From: Siphonodentalium dalli
Taxonomy: Eukaryota; Mollusca; Scaphopoda; Gadilida; Siphonodentaliidae
DNA length: 64,000 nucleotides
NCBI GenBank assembly: GCA_032622095.1
Contig: CP136068.1
Coordinates: 112,297,546-112,361,545 of the forward strand
Direction of reading: 5' to 3'
The position numbers and the translations under genes were made by a program. The first letter of the stretch is position 1; the number at the start of each line of letters is the position of its first letter. The notes beneath the pieces were generated by a model. The model was given only the letters and a program-made list of their open reading frames with translations, was not told the DNA's origin and did no database searches. Shown in pieces: positions 9,501 to 24,500 of the stretch.

Positions 9501-12500
9501 ATGCACGGTGCTGTCTGTGAATGTGACACAGGACTGTCGCAACAACCTCACTATTTTTGTTACAAACTCTTAAACTTGTCCAAAAAAGTAAAAAAAAAAA
9601 TCTCTATTATAGTAAAGTATTGTTCAAAATTTAACCCAGCCTTGATTAAAATTATCACATAAAAGATTAGTAGGCACCAACCGGCCATCCAAATACCAAA
9701 TAGTCTGTGTCAAATTCTATACACGCTATCATATATTCATATTGCACTTATCATTCAGGGGCAGCAGGAAGACGGTCATCTAGGTCATGCTGCTCCTGTG
9801 CAATAATACAATTTTGTTCACTACTTTGTCAATGTATCGTATATTATTGTGCAAATACAGATCTATCTATCTCATTGCTCATGTTGAAATTGTCATTGCT
9901 GTGGCTATCAAATCACTGACACATTTACTGACACAAGAGGATACAGGTACAAATAACAAGAGCTTCGATGTCAACCACTGGTGACAGTAATATCAACAAC
10001 AGCAGTTATTATAATGTTGACAGTGTTGTTTTTAACTTGAATTTGAACTGTTCAATCCAGTTGATAGTGTTCTGATTGTTTCAAAGAACATACATGTACA
10101 TTTACACGAGAGGATATACTGTACGCACTAGAGTAATTCACAAGAGCTGCAATACAATACATTTACACGGACCAATTCATCCCGTGTTCATCAATTTTCA
10201 TTGAAGCGTGTGGATATAAGACATTGTCGTCATTCGCCATGTTATCGCCAAGTTATTATGACAATTTACGGACAGGGAATGCAATATTGGTTGGATGTTC
10301 TTATCAAACTATCTTTGGCTGACTCACTGATATGGATAATACATGTCGTAATACCAGTATAGACAGTTTGATGCATCATGATGTCACATTTCATCGAAAA
10401 ATGTGCGACTATATGAGAACATTGTCGCCAATTCATCGCGATGGCTTATCAGCTATTACTAGTATCGTTTATTTACAGCCATATTTATACAGTAGTTAGT
10501 GAAAGGTGAACACATTACGCGTGCGCAGCCTTTCTCCGGATTAAATTCCACGAGGCAGATAACAAGTTTGATCCTCTGCAAACTGCAAAGATTCATATGT
10601 ATTGTCTACCACTTTATGCATTGAGGATTTATGTTTCATCAAAACTATGATCGTAATAGAAGAACTAAGATGTACTTTTCAGTTACGAACAATACTAGTT
10701 TCGACCATTCTAAAACATATGAAATGTAATTCCTACCGGGAAATCATATTGTTACAATGGGAACTTGGCTAATTCTACGGTAAATTAGAAAATTAAGAGC
10801 ACAAAATTGGTGTTGACACGTGTAAAATACCATTGGTCTGACCTTTATAAGTTACGGTCTTGATATTTTAATTAAACGGTGTTGACCCGTAAAAAATACA
10901 ACGTTCTGACAGTTATTGGTTACAGTCTGCCAGTAACTTAAACGGTTTGTACTGTTGAACATGCTACAGTCTGACCGTATGTTTAACGGTCAAAGGTTGG
11001 CAGCGATGTTGCGCGGTATGACACCGTTTTAGTAACGGGCATTTTTCTAACATCATGTCCGATGATATCCGATGATTCCGGAGTCAATGCGTTCAACAAC
11101 CTCTGAATCGCATTGACTCAATGTGGTTCAAAGGTTTATGAACACGTTGGCTCAGGATCGTGCCTATGGTAACGCCATATGTGGGAAAAACGGAAGCAAT
11201 ATAAAATGTAAGTAAATATACCCGGTACACTAAAATGAATTTGAAAAACATTTATATTTCAACTACATGAGTTTACGTTATTTTCTTAAGGATTTAACCC
11301 TTTCATGACGGGAGATTCCTGAATTTTTGCGAAAATCCTGTGCCAATGCATTCTCTCATATATGATAGTCGACCATATGTCGCCTCGCATATATAAGAGA
11401 ATGCAGTGGCCTAACAAATGTTATATTATTTTTGAAAAAATATAAAAAATTGTAAAAGAATGTAAGAAAATAAAATACAAAATGATAAAAAAAAAACATT
11501 ATAACAATTGTTAAAGAATGTAAGAAAAATTTATAAAAATTTGTTAGGCCAATGCATTCTCTTAGACATGCGAGGCGACCTATGGTCGACTCGCATATAT
11601 AAGAGAAATGCATTGGCACAGGGTATTTAATGCTGCGCAGCGCATCTCCCGTCATGAAAGGGTTACTGACATCTCAATATAATGTTTAGTTTTCAGAAAC
11701 AATCTTCTAGACAAAGATATGTCACCTAATTTTGACACATGACTATCTCCCTTTTGAAATCAACAATGTGGCGGTAGTTTATAATGAATGTAAATCGGTG
11801 GAATCAAATCTTTTGAATTTCACCTCAGCGCCACGCTATCAGTTCGGTATTCGGTTCGGTGATTATGTTATATGTGTTAACCAATCTCGACCTCTCGGCC
11901 ATTTTCGCTGTCGCATGGAAATCACCTCTCCCATATATAGACATAAATAGACCGCCATGGTATACTAAGGCCTGGAGTATTAGTATATAACGCAAATTGG
12001 GATAACCCATATAATATGTTTACACCAGATAAATAAATAAATAGCAATAAATAGTGATAAATAGTAATACATAACAATAATTAGTTTTATATCAATAGAC
12101 GTGATACCCGGTCAACAAACGAATGTCCTGGTAGGATGCACATGATCAATAACTGAATTGAAGTAGGTAGCTGTGGTGTTTATTTACATGTACGGGAGAG
12201 GTTATTTCACAAACACCATACATGATTTACCTCCCTTGATGATTCGGTAATACCGCTGCTACCGGAAACATTTTACCCATATTTGGTGGACTTCCGCGAT
12301 AAAAGTATATATACTAAGCGAACGAGCAACATGTTGGCCTTATTAAGCACTCAAAATTTCGAAAACAAATTGTGTAATTTCGTACTTAAAGTTGCGAAAC
12401 GGTGTTTTTTGGTTCTCCGATTATTTTATCAACACAAAATTCTAAACGCACATTTACGACAACATTCATGGCAAGTCAAACAGAGCAGTTCTAATTTGCT

Positions 12501-15500
12501 GCCATTTTGCTAAGGGGCGTGCGAAATCATCAACAAAACTACCGCTCTAATTCTCCGTTCTGTCAATTAGTTTTTAGTGCGGGAATTGTTCTCAAAGCAC
12601 ATAGCTAATTTGACTTTGGTCGATCGACTCGAGGTTTCGCCATTTTGTCTGGAAAAACCTGCGCTAACCAGAGAAAACCAGACTAGTACCCATCCGGTGA
12701 CAGAGTCGGAAAGGAAGTTTGGGTATTCGGAACCACCGTGGTGGCAGTCCAAACACCCGATCTCTGTTGTCCGTCATCAACATAACGGTGTATCCTATAG
12801 ATATCAAAACAGTTATCTATAGTCCCCGTTTCTGCTAAACTCAAAGCCTTGGTATTCTGACCAAAATCCAAACTTGGTCAGATTGCCACGTTGTACGTCT
12901 GAAAAGTCTCATTCGTGATCACACAATATATATCCGAATACAAAACTGACTTCCCTTCACGGCGACATCATGTCCAGGTATGTTGTCGTGAGTGCGGTAC
13001 ACTCTTAAAAATATAGGTTCTTCAGAGTACCTACGTAGGTACTAAGCTTTGTCCCAGGGGAGTACCAACTTTTTGGTACTCTGGAGTACCAAAAGTTTAG
13101 GTACTCTAGAGTACCAAAATGTTTGGTACTCTGGAGTACCAACTTCTTGGTACTCTAGAGTACCAAATTGTTCGTACTCTGGATTACCTAATAATTATTT
13201 AAGTTCTACCCGGGCATTGTGCATATAATACCCACCCCGCATTTATGTCACCCAAGCCATGACGCTCACGATATGAGGTGCCAAGAAATAGATGATTTCA
13301 TGATACGCCCTATATATTATCTGAAGTACCAAAATATCAAGACAGGTACTCTGAAGTATTTAGGTACTACGCATAGATCCAGCAATTTGATACTCCAGAG
13401 AACAAAACAGCCCTGATACCGGCAAATTTAACAATGTGACATGTTACATTCCAAATTATGCTGCCGCGTTTAAACATCCAATTAAGTACAAAACCACAAA
13501 GACTCCCTTGCATAGTGCTAAATGAAATAATCCTACAGATCTACGACCGCGAGTCGACGGGCGGCCATTTTTCACTTTAATTTAATCGTTTGCATACGGG
13601 ACTCGATATTGACACACCCACGGTCTCACCCAATCAGCATGGAGCCAACGATTGGCACTCTGTGGAGTACCAACTCATGTGGTTCTATAACGCTAAAAAG
13701 GCTCTAAAGGCTTATAGTACCAAACTGTCTGGTACTATCGCGGCTTTAGGTTCCATGGGGTACCTAAATCAATTGCTTTATTTGAGAGTGTACGCTGTCG
13801 GATCGGGAGCCGACACAAATGAACATAAAAGAACCCGGCTGTAGGTTAGAGTAGCCCACAAAAGCACCGACCACAGTCGAGACCTGGACCCTGTCTGTAA
13901 TACCCGAAAGGGAGTTCACAGGTAATTCTAGATAGATAGATAGATAAGATAGATATACATGTATGACTGGTGCGCTCTGGTAGAGATTGGTAATATGATA
14001 AAAATAGGCTGGTAGTTATGGTGCCTATTTATGGGAGAGGTTATATTTCAATGCAAAAGTGGAGATGGCCGAGCCATTGAGATTGATGTCTTACCTTGTG
14101 ATAATATGAGTTGTTTTTATCCGGATCCGTCAGACATAATTCGTCAGTCGGCGTAGTGTATTCTGGGTATTGACCTTCGACCTTGCAACATGTTGGCGGT
14201 ATTTCAAGCAGATCAATCCCATCCGCTGTCACGTTTCTGCTCCAGAGTGATGCGTCGTGTAGATCTGTGTAGTTATGTATGCCACAACAGTTATACTGAA
14301 AGATATTAAAGAAACTGCTCATGCGATGGTCAGATGTTATTGCTGACATATCGAGATGTTGCTAATGGATTTTTGTCACGTTCCGGATGTCTATTTTTGG
14401 GGTTTCTAATTTTAATTATGCCATTTTCTCGCACTTGCAAATTTGCGGATGTAAATGGTAAAAAGACGGGGTCATCTGTTACATTTGCACAGGATAATCA
14501 ATGGCTGCGGACACACGTACCACAGTAGCGATGGCACAGCAGGTGTGACAATTAATTATGGTGCAGATTGGTGGCAGTTAGTTGTCACAATTAATATGTC
14601 ATAGCAAGTCATGTCGCCCTCTGCACATTCGCACAATGAGTCTACCAAGCTCTACCAGAGACGGTCAATCTCTCAAGGATGTATCTACCTGAATGCCTTG
14701 TCGATGTTGATCTTTACACAACACGCAGTGTTATATTTTGCATGCTAAGACACAAGTCCACTTGGTAACTTAATGAATAACCCATCTCAACAGCCATGAT
14801 TGTTCTTACTAATGAAATTAATATAAGTAGATAAACATGCATGCATTGAGATCACATAAACGAGAGGCCGATCACGATCGGCAGATGTTTAACCCGTACC
14901 ATGGCGATAGCGATCTTTTTATGAGTGCAAGAATTTCAACAATTCACAGAGTACTATTATTTATTAGTTTCATAGTGGAATCAGACATATTGAGCAACTT
15001 GCTCATTTAAACACAATAGGAACATGGATATGACATTCGAGTTCAACCTATTCGGTCACTCCAACAGAGATACATGTATGTGTGATAGATTGATAAAGAT
15101 AATTATACCCAAACACAGTCAGACATATGCACCATAGCTGTTAAAGATATACTAGTTACAATATTAACATCATAATAACTCTATTTATTTACTTCTTACA
15201 ATGGAACCTGAGTAATAACAGATTATGGTGTTGTGTTAGCTGCATAGTAAAAGTTATTGGATGATTGAGATTAGAGACCAACAAACACCTGAACATATAT
15301 ATAAGTGAGGGGTGTATAGACCTTGATATTAAATATGATTGATAATGGTTGGATATACAATATTTTAATACAGAATTATCAGATAACTAAAGGAGAGATA
15401 TGAGAAGGGTCAAATTGAAAATATTAGAGTCATAACATTGGATCGCGTACAGTATACATGTACCTATGGTTAATTTTATTCTAAGCTGATCATTTGAAAG

Positions 15501-18500
15501 ATACAATGTCTGTAACAGCAGAAATATTATTAAATATTGGGTTAATATTCTCAAAACCATTCAATCAATACCAAAATATATACATGTAAAGAATGTGTCA
15601 CAATCAACCTGAATGAGATTATAAAAGTGATTGGGTGAAAAATATTTCACCAATAAGTCAGCTTCAAGAATACCAGAACCATTATTATTATCCTGCAGCC
15701 CAAATGCAATAGAGGGAATTTCAAAATAAGATATATCCTCAAATGATGAATATTCAATTGGTGGCTTATAATTAATAGAAATTCTTAGTGAACCTGGCCC
15801 AAGGCGAAAGAGATAATTTAAAATCTGCCTATCAGATATGATGTGTCTATGGAATAGGTTAATTTTAATCCTGAAATACATGCAAGTGAAAAGTGGATCA
15901 CGATCAACCTGGACATAGAATAGGAGAATGAACATATGATGTGTGGAGAGTGTTAATCATTTTCAATGACATCATATGATGGAACTAATGTGTGGATAAT
16001 TTTTTTTCTCAAAATAAGACAACAGTGTCTCTGTAAACAACAATTCTCTAAACAGCCATGCTCCAGAACATCCTTCACATGGACAATGGACTATTTGTAT
16101 TAATGCCATGAACATGTTTCAACAGGTTGGGTTAAATTACTATTGCACACAAACTGGGGTAAAGTATCATCAATCACTTAAATTTGACAGCTCTGGGAGC
16201 AGCAGTGGTTTAGCAAAGAGTATCCAGTGTCATTTTCTGATTCCAATAAAGCAGATTACTGTGTAAAGTTGTTTGTCTTAAATTATCACAGGGCATATAC
16301 AATAGGTAGTAAATTACTTGAATTATAAAGGGCCATAACTCTGTTAAAATATATCGGATCAAACCCAAATTTGAACTTGATCTGTATTTCGGGGTGAGGA
16401 CCACATGTACCAAATTTGGTGTAGATCAGATGAAAAAATGTTTTGAGTCATAGCAGCTTGCGTGAGTACTAAGTAAACATAAGTGTGAAAAGGGTTAATT
16501 AAACGATACCAAAAACCATACAGATAAAGAACGTGCTGAGAAAAACCTAGGTAAGAAATATGAGGCATATCAGAAGAAAATTGTTTGACTTAGATGCATC
16601 AGATAGCATTTGTGTGCAGGGTTAATTATTTTCTAAACTGATCAACTGATCGATACCAAAAACTATACAGGTGAGGGGTGTGTCATTATAAACCTACAAA
16701 TCAAATATGAAAACAATCGGACAATAAATACTTTGGTTACAGCATCGGATAGCTCATGCCTATGTGCGGAAGCAAAGTGTTAATAATTTCTAAACCGATC
16801 AACCGATCGATACCAAAAACTATACAGGTGAGAAGTGTGTCATCATAAACATGCACATAAAATTTGAACACGATTCGATAAAAAATATTTGAGTAAATGA
16901 ATCGGATAGAAAGTGTCTACGGACAGACGGACGGGCGGACCGACGTGAGTATACTTGTGAGGTGCGATCTTTTGTTTGATTGACTTGTGGGTTATATTAA
17001 CGAAATAACGGAGATGTTTGTGGAATAAAACAGTTAGGAAAAAAAAAAAGTTAATTTCATCGCACCCCACAAGTACGCTCTCGTGAGAGCGGACAGACGG
17101 ACAGACGAACGACGGATGGTTGATCCGGACGTCGGCATTATGTGTACCATACATGGTATGGGTACACATAAAAACGTACCACAATGATGATATGTGAGTC
17201 AACGAGGAATTATCACCAGGCCACGGTCAAACACAATTCTGGACGATCTGTCATGCAATTATATATATCGTCGTGAATACCATTTAGCAAAACGTAATGA
17301 ATAGAGATCAACCTTTGTGAAAAGCAATGGTTAATTGGTCCAGTCGACTCATTGTGCGGAAAATCAGCGGGCGACATGGATAGCTATGGCACAGAATTAT
17401 GACGGACCAATTGTCACCAAACTCCACCATAATTAATTGTCACACCTACTATGCCATCGCTACTGTGGTACGTGTGTCCGCAGCCATTGAATGAATGAGA
17501 TGAGGCAAAATGTAATGATATCCAAGATTATTCTCGTAATGGCGGTTTGTATATGAGTGTAAGTGCACGAATACATTATGGTGGCGGTGGCCTTAAAGAC
17601 ATATTATGGACTTGTTCGTGTGCATGGAACTGATAAGTTAGTACTCGGGCGCTGTGCCAACCTGGGGATGTATCATTCTACTAACATTGCATAAAGATAT
17701 TTATCACATAATTTGGCCATAAAAGCAGTTTCATAATTATCGGTAATAGACACGTTTAATATCAGCGCGTGCGATGACGTCACGGCGTTCTTCAGATAAC
17801 TTGCGATCGCTGTAGTGTATGATTGTTGTTTTCGATGAATATTTCGCGTTGCTTCGGGTTTATTTGATCATGTGATAAAAGGTATCTCACACTCGTCCTA
17901 TTTTATACGTAATTTATCAACCTCGTCCTCTAAATTCTATTTGAGCCTCGGTAAACCTCGGCTCAAATCGAATTTAGTGAACTCGGTTGATAAATTCCGT
18001 ATAAAATAGGAACTCATGTGAGATCCTCTATGTACCACACCACTCCATAGAAAACATAAATCGTCTCAACTACGCTCAACTGTAAATATTTACATTTTGA
18101 TTAGGGACGCAACTTTCGGTGATAAACTAACATAAATTATTTCGTCATGGAGAGTCATTGCATTTAATTGATATATATAAGAATGATCGACGGCGTGTGT
18201 CGTCATTTTGGATTAATATTCGTAACAAATAATTGAGCAAGATTGTTCTAAATTTCTATTTGATTACCCTACCTGAGTGTTTCACATCACATTCAAACTG
18301 TCCTCTCTAGTTTCTTTTCAATTGGATGCGCGATTGACATGTGTTTATTTCCAATACACAGTTGTTGATTGCAAAGAATTCGTAAAATTCGATGGTGAAA
18401 CCTAGACGTCTGGGAATATATGTTATCAGAAATAACTCTTGTTTCGATTAAGGTTATGAGTTACAGTATATACGAAATGTTTGAAGACAACACAGCTATA

Positions 18501-21500
18501 TCAGAAACTTGGTCTTCAAACTGTTCAGTTATAACTGCATTTAACCTTAGTCGAAACAAGAGTCATTTCGTAACGGGAGATTTTCCTGTAATTGCCATGA
18601 ATAAACTCCAGGATACGTCCGGAAGGGTAGGTGTTGTTTGAGCGGCAGCACCGATAGCAGATTCTGCCAATGCCATGCAATTTTTTTCCATATCCATCTT
18701 TAAGGATACATTATGACAACTAAAATGATTTTGAATGAATATGCTAATAAACTGGGGTAATACAGAGCACTAAGCAAGAGAAGGGGGCCCTTATTTCAAT
18801 ATTTACCCAATAATTGTTCTTTAATAACACGATATCATGGGGTGGGTCCCACTTATTACGAGGAGAAAATTTGAACTGAAAAAATGTCCATCTTTCGTTC
18901 TCAATGTTGTTTTTGACATTAAATTGTCCCTGCGATTCCAACGTCAGCTCACGTTATTCTTCTAGTGCATGCTAGTACATATATATTTCCTGTATTATTG
19001 TATGGTATTGTATGGTGTTATGCATTATTATGTAGATGGGACCTTGGGTTACTTACCTACCGATATTTTAGTGAAAAGCTGAGTAATTGAACATAACATG
19101 CTAAGTATTACAAAACAAGTATTCATCTATAAAATGATAACATTTTATTTCGGGATTACTTTGTCTGCCACGTGGGCTTGTAATGCGTTCCACTGCCCAT
19201 GCACTCACCCTCCAAAATCTGCACTGCCCTTATGCACCGTCCCAATATATACGTGACTGTTCTACACTTCATGGTAGTATACTTGTATCTCTTGTATACT
19301 ACAATGACATCAAGCAGAATCATATATACTAGTAAGTACAGTGCATAAGGTATTTGCGGGGGGGGGGGGGGTCCGCCGTATAGACATGTTATATATAGTG
19401 CGGTTTGGTGTGACTTAGCATCCACCGCGTTACAAACCCCTTACCTGTGTTTTTCTGTCATTTGCAAAGAATACATGTATTTTATCAGTGTGTGTTCTTA
19501 AATTACTTGTTAATGGTTAATGGATTAGACTGCAGATGAAAATTTATATAATTAGTACAGAGGTTGGGCGACCATTTAGTCATCTAGCCGGGGTTAATCA
19601 CAAAGTGAGAGAATACGCTGCTGTGCATCACACCTCTTTCCGCATATATACTGCGTGTAACACATGGTTATGGATGCTGAATCTTATTTGACAAGTTTAG
19701 TTAATTAGTATTTTGTGATATTCTGGTGCTTTTCATTAAGCTTACCTGATTGGCATTTCATCCGGATTGTTATTTAAAACATTTCACACCCTCTGCCTGC
19801 CTTATCCTTCTATTTTCACAATTATTCATCAAACTTTGGGTGGGTCCCAAATTATCCTTGGAAAAAACGTGTGTTGGAGGGGTGGGTGTCCGAGATATGA
19901 AAGGAAACAAACTTGCATTCCCGGGGTGTTGGGTCCTAAAAATAAAAAAACCAAAAAGTTCAACCTTGTATCCTGGGGTATTTTTCCTGTCCCCCACTGT
20001 CTTGGTAATAGAGGAAAATGTTTAGCAGAAGTAATAACAAGAACTTTACCAATATTCAAAGTTTGAGTGACAATGGAAATGGGTAAAACATGTTAGTCGA
20101 ATAGTCGAAAAAACATTCAACTTGCTCTATATAAGCGATATTACTGAATCGCTGCTACCATTTTGGATCCACACAGCCCCGTTCCGCGCATTCAGTGTTA
20201 CATGTCAAAGATCTGGAGTAGCATTCCATATATGGAGCTTTTGAATATTCATGAATTCCATATATGGAATTCATGAATATTCAAAACTCCATATATATGA
20301 ATGCTGCTCCATCACTTTAACCTGTAGCACATAAACCGCGAAATGGGGGCTGGATGGATCCAATATTTTGCGGATGGCATCAAAACCGGAATGTAATGAC
20401 TATAGAAAGCTGCCATTGAGATATTCTCGTACAATTTTCAGGCAAATGTATCAAATAATAAATGGCATACTTGTCCCAGAAATGTATTAATTTTATTCTA
20501 AAGTCAGCGGGAGCATGTCTAGAGTTGACACCCCGTCTCGACATAGATTTTAACACGATGTGTGCTAAATGTTACCCAATCCACATTCGTAATTAATTTT
20601 GGTTACGTCGGGTATACGGAAATTTGTAACTTGATTTATCACTGCAGCCATAAACTAATTTATATTCAAAATTTAATTTGATTTTTATGATAGCCTGTTA
20701 ATCGACACGTTTTCAGCAGACATATTCGACTCAAATTAATTATTTTTATAGATATATTATATCGATTATAGATCGCTGTTGTTGCCGGGAATTTATTGAA
20801 ATTGGGGTACGATCTCCCTTTAAATATACCAACCTCAACAAACACGAAATTCCACGCAAACGATATCTCATCTTCTGTGGTGTCGCCATCATAGTACATC
20901 TGCAAACTATTTCTTAGACTCGAACGTAAAGCATTTTCAATCTAAAAGTATACACACACATATATATATATATATAGATAATATGCCACGAATTCTAGTC
21001 CGGGTACGCTCGTAGAGGTCATCTGCTCCTCCAGTTCAAAACCTGTGAACTTTTTGATATTCTGACGGTGAACATTGGCTCTCGTAATTTCACAGAGATT
21101 AACAATGAACTTAATTAATGACGATATAGTGCACCCCCACCCCACGCACACACACTTTATAAGAGTGAAAACAACAAAGAGAGCCACTGATATTGAATTA
21201 GTTAAGGGTTCGTTCATACGCTGGCAAGTTTGCACGGTATGTTTTGCGGGCATTTCGTCATAGAAAACCACTTGGTGCCAGAATATGAACGGAACCGTGC
21301 ACATAACATGCTTCTTTTCCAAAGCGAAAGACATGAGGAGTAACATTTGTCTAGTTCCACTTGTAACAGTGCTACAGGAATTTGCCTTCAAATGCCTGTG
21401 TGATTTATTCTTGCGAGATAATTGTATTAATAATTGAAAAATTGTGATAACCCCTGGATAATTGTGATAACCCCTGGATAATTGTGATAACCCCTGGAAA

Positions 21501-24500
21501 ATTGTGATAAACCCTGGATAATTGTGATAACCCCTGGATAATTGTGATAACCCCTGGATAATTGTGATAACCCCTGGAAAATTGTGATAACCCCTGGAAA
21601 ATTGTGATAAACCCTGGATAATTGTGATAACCCCTGGATAATTGTGATAACCCATGGATAATTGTGATAACCCCTGGATAATTGTGATAACCCCTGGAAA
21701 ATTGTGATAACCCCTGGATAATTGTGATAACCCCTGGATAATTGTGATAATCCATGGATAATTGTGATAATCCATGGATAATTGTGATAACCCCTGGATA
21801 ATTGTGATAATCCCTGGATAATTGTGATTACCCCTGGATAATTGTGATAACCCATGGATAATTGTGTTTACCCCTGGGTAATTGTGATAACCCCTGGATA
21901 ATTGTGATTACCCCTGGATAATTGTGATAACCCCTGGATAATTGTGATAACCCCTGGATAATTGTGATAACCCATGGATAATTGTGATAACCCCTGGAAA
22001 ATTGTGATAACCCCTGGGTAATTGTGATAACCCCTGGATAATTGTGATAACCCCTGGATAATTGTGATAACCCCTGGATAATTGTGATAGCCCCTGGATA
22101 ATTGCTCACCAGACTGCAAAGACTGATAAGACTCCCATGGGACTCTGGAGACCATAACAGTCAGAACTTTTCATAATCACTTTAAAAGAATTAGATCTAA
22201 ACAGGATATGTGGCTAGAGAGGCTTCATGTATGTAGATCAGTGAATATCTACCTTTAAATTACCAACTGTACACTACTGATCACCCCCTCCTCCTCCAAC
22301 TCCCGACCGGGCTGCAGACTCCCAAGTCTTAGGTTGGAATTTCACAACCGACATCTCCAACTTTCTAAATTGTTGGAAATTTCCAATTTCACAAGCGCCT
22401 TTTATAAAACGATTTAGACATGTTTAAAGCCCAATTACCCATGGACCCAAAAACACTATATGTATGTCAGATTAATCAGTCAGGTAGTTCCAAGGTAGAT
22501 ATTTTAATGAATTTTGTATTTTAATGATTTTATTAGACACAAAAGTCTTAAGTCCCCATAGCCCCGTCATTTCTTAACGGGTTGACCTCATGTTAACAAA
22601 TCTGAAACTCAGTCACTAAAGGATCCTCCATACTATATGTAAGCTAAATAGTCCAACCTCTCTTGAGAAGACATTTTAAGTATGACTATAGAGACATACA
22701 GTTATGTCCCTGGTCTCACCCTATTTAACCTGGTGACCACATCTGAATAAATTTGAATCCCTGACACCAAAGAACCCTTAATACTAAATATCAGTAAAAT
22801 AAACCTGATGGTCCGTGTGATGGAAGCATATTAAGAGGAAAACTGTCCTTTGCTTGGCCCCTATTTGACCAGGTGACCCCATTTGAACCAAAGGACCCTT
22901 CATACCAAATATGAACCCATGCAACCTGATGGTACATGAGAAGTCGTTTTTAAGAATTACTATGGATGGCAAGAGTTATGGCCCTGGCTTCACAACCATT
23001 TGACAGAGTGACCTCATTCGAAAAAATCTGAATGTGAGTCACCTAGGGAACATCCACACCAAATACGAACCCATTCAGTCTTATGATCTAGAGAAGACGT
23101 TCAAAGAATTGTTGACAGATGGATGGACGGACAGACAGATGAACAGGTGACAGATGAGAAGTGATGACTATAGCTTCGTCTCAGGTGAGCTTCAAAATTA
23201 CATTTCATTGAACAAATCTGTCAATCACCCCCCCCCCCCCAACAATGTGGGGACATCCCGCGAGAATATGACATACACGATTTATTTGAATGCATGACTA
23301 CATTAGCTTAACAAAATTCCCATGACCTTGAAATCCAGTGCATTCCATTCATGAAACCATCAGCTACCAGTATTTCTTGATGAGAGGTGTTGACATTTAT
23401 ATGATTAGGTTTTAACGACTGCACAGACAGCTTTGTGATACTCCTACAGCTGTGATCAAAACAAGGATTTCAATGGGATGAACTAGGCAGAGATAATATG
23501 CTATGGTACAGCGTGGTGTGGCAGGGACAGAAGGTGGGTGGGGGAGGGTGTGGTGCGGTAGCTGTGATGTGTCTAAAAAAAATCAAAATGCAAAAATGTA
23601 ATTTTTATTAGAGTTATGCCCCTGGCTCTAACCCTATTTGACACAGTGACCCCATTTGAACAAATCTGAACCCCAGTCACCCAATACCAAATATAAGCTA
23701 AATCGGCCAATAATGTTTGAGAAGAAGTCATTCTAAGAATTACTATTAGTTATGGCCCTGGTTTCTCAACTAATTGACCTGGTGACCTCATTTGAACAAA
23801 TCTGAACACCAGTCACACAAGGACCCTCCCTCCATACAAAATATTAGCTAAATCAGCCCAATGGTTCTGGACAAGAAGTCGTTGTACGAATACTATGGAG
23901 GAATAGAGTTATGGCCCTGGTTTCGCAACTATTTGACCCAGTGACCCCATTTGAATAAATCTGAATGAGAGTCACCTAGGGAACATCCACACCAAATATT
24001 AACCAATTCGGTCTTACGGTTCCAGAGGAGAAGATGTTCAAAGAATTGTTGACGGATGGGCGGATGGACGTACTGGCCAAAGTATACTTGTGGGGTGATT
24101 GCACATACCCATGAATACTTGTGGGGTGCGATCTTTTGTTTGAGTAAATTGTGGGGTGCAACCCACAACTGACGATTTTTTAAAGAGCGTATTTTTAAAT
24201 TCATGTACGTGCGGATACATGTATTATTATGCATTCCTTAACTAACAATATTTCTGATTGTGAAAAAGCCGTCACATGATAATATTGGATTCCCGAAAGT
24301 CATATTGGACCCCCCCCCCCCCCCCCGATAGTCATATTGGACTCCCGAAAGTCACATTGGACTCCCGAGAGCCATGTTGGACTCCCGAAAGTCATATTGG
24401 AATCGAGTCCAATATGATTTTTATAAAAATTATCGGAACTATGTGTGACGTCATTTGGATAAACATAAATATGGATAATAAAAATACCATTATACAATGT

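Noticed and set aside
12283-12871. Overlapping 61-81 codon frames
   Set aside because: No recognised motif and mutual overlap on both strands; treated as non-coding.
15561-15935. 124-codon minus-strand protein
   Set aside because: Contains an internal duplicated peptide matching the 150-bp DNA repeat; no known domain.
19750-20066. Four overlapping open frames on both strands
   Set aside because: No recognisable protein in any frame; AT/GC composition allows chance openness.
21441-22104. CRISPR-like regular repeat array
   Set aside because: Units are directly adjacent with no spacers, and the window is animal nuclear DNA.
20942-22155. Long minus-strand open frames of 93-277 codons with a GYHNYPGVITIIQ-like repeat
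   Set aside because: They are translations of the 20-bp minisatellite, which is open in three frames because the unit has no stop codon on that strand.
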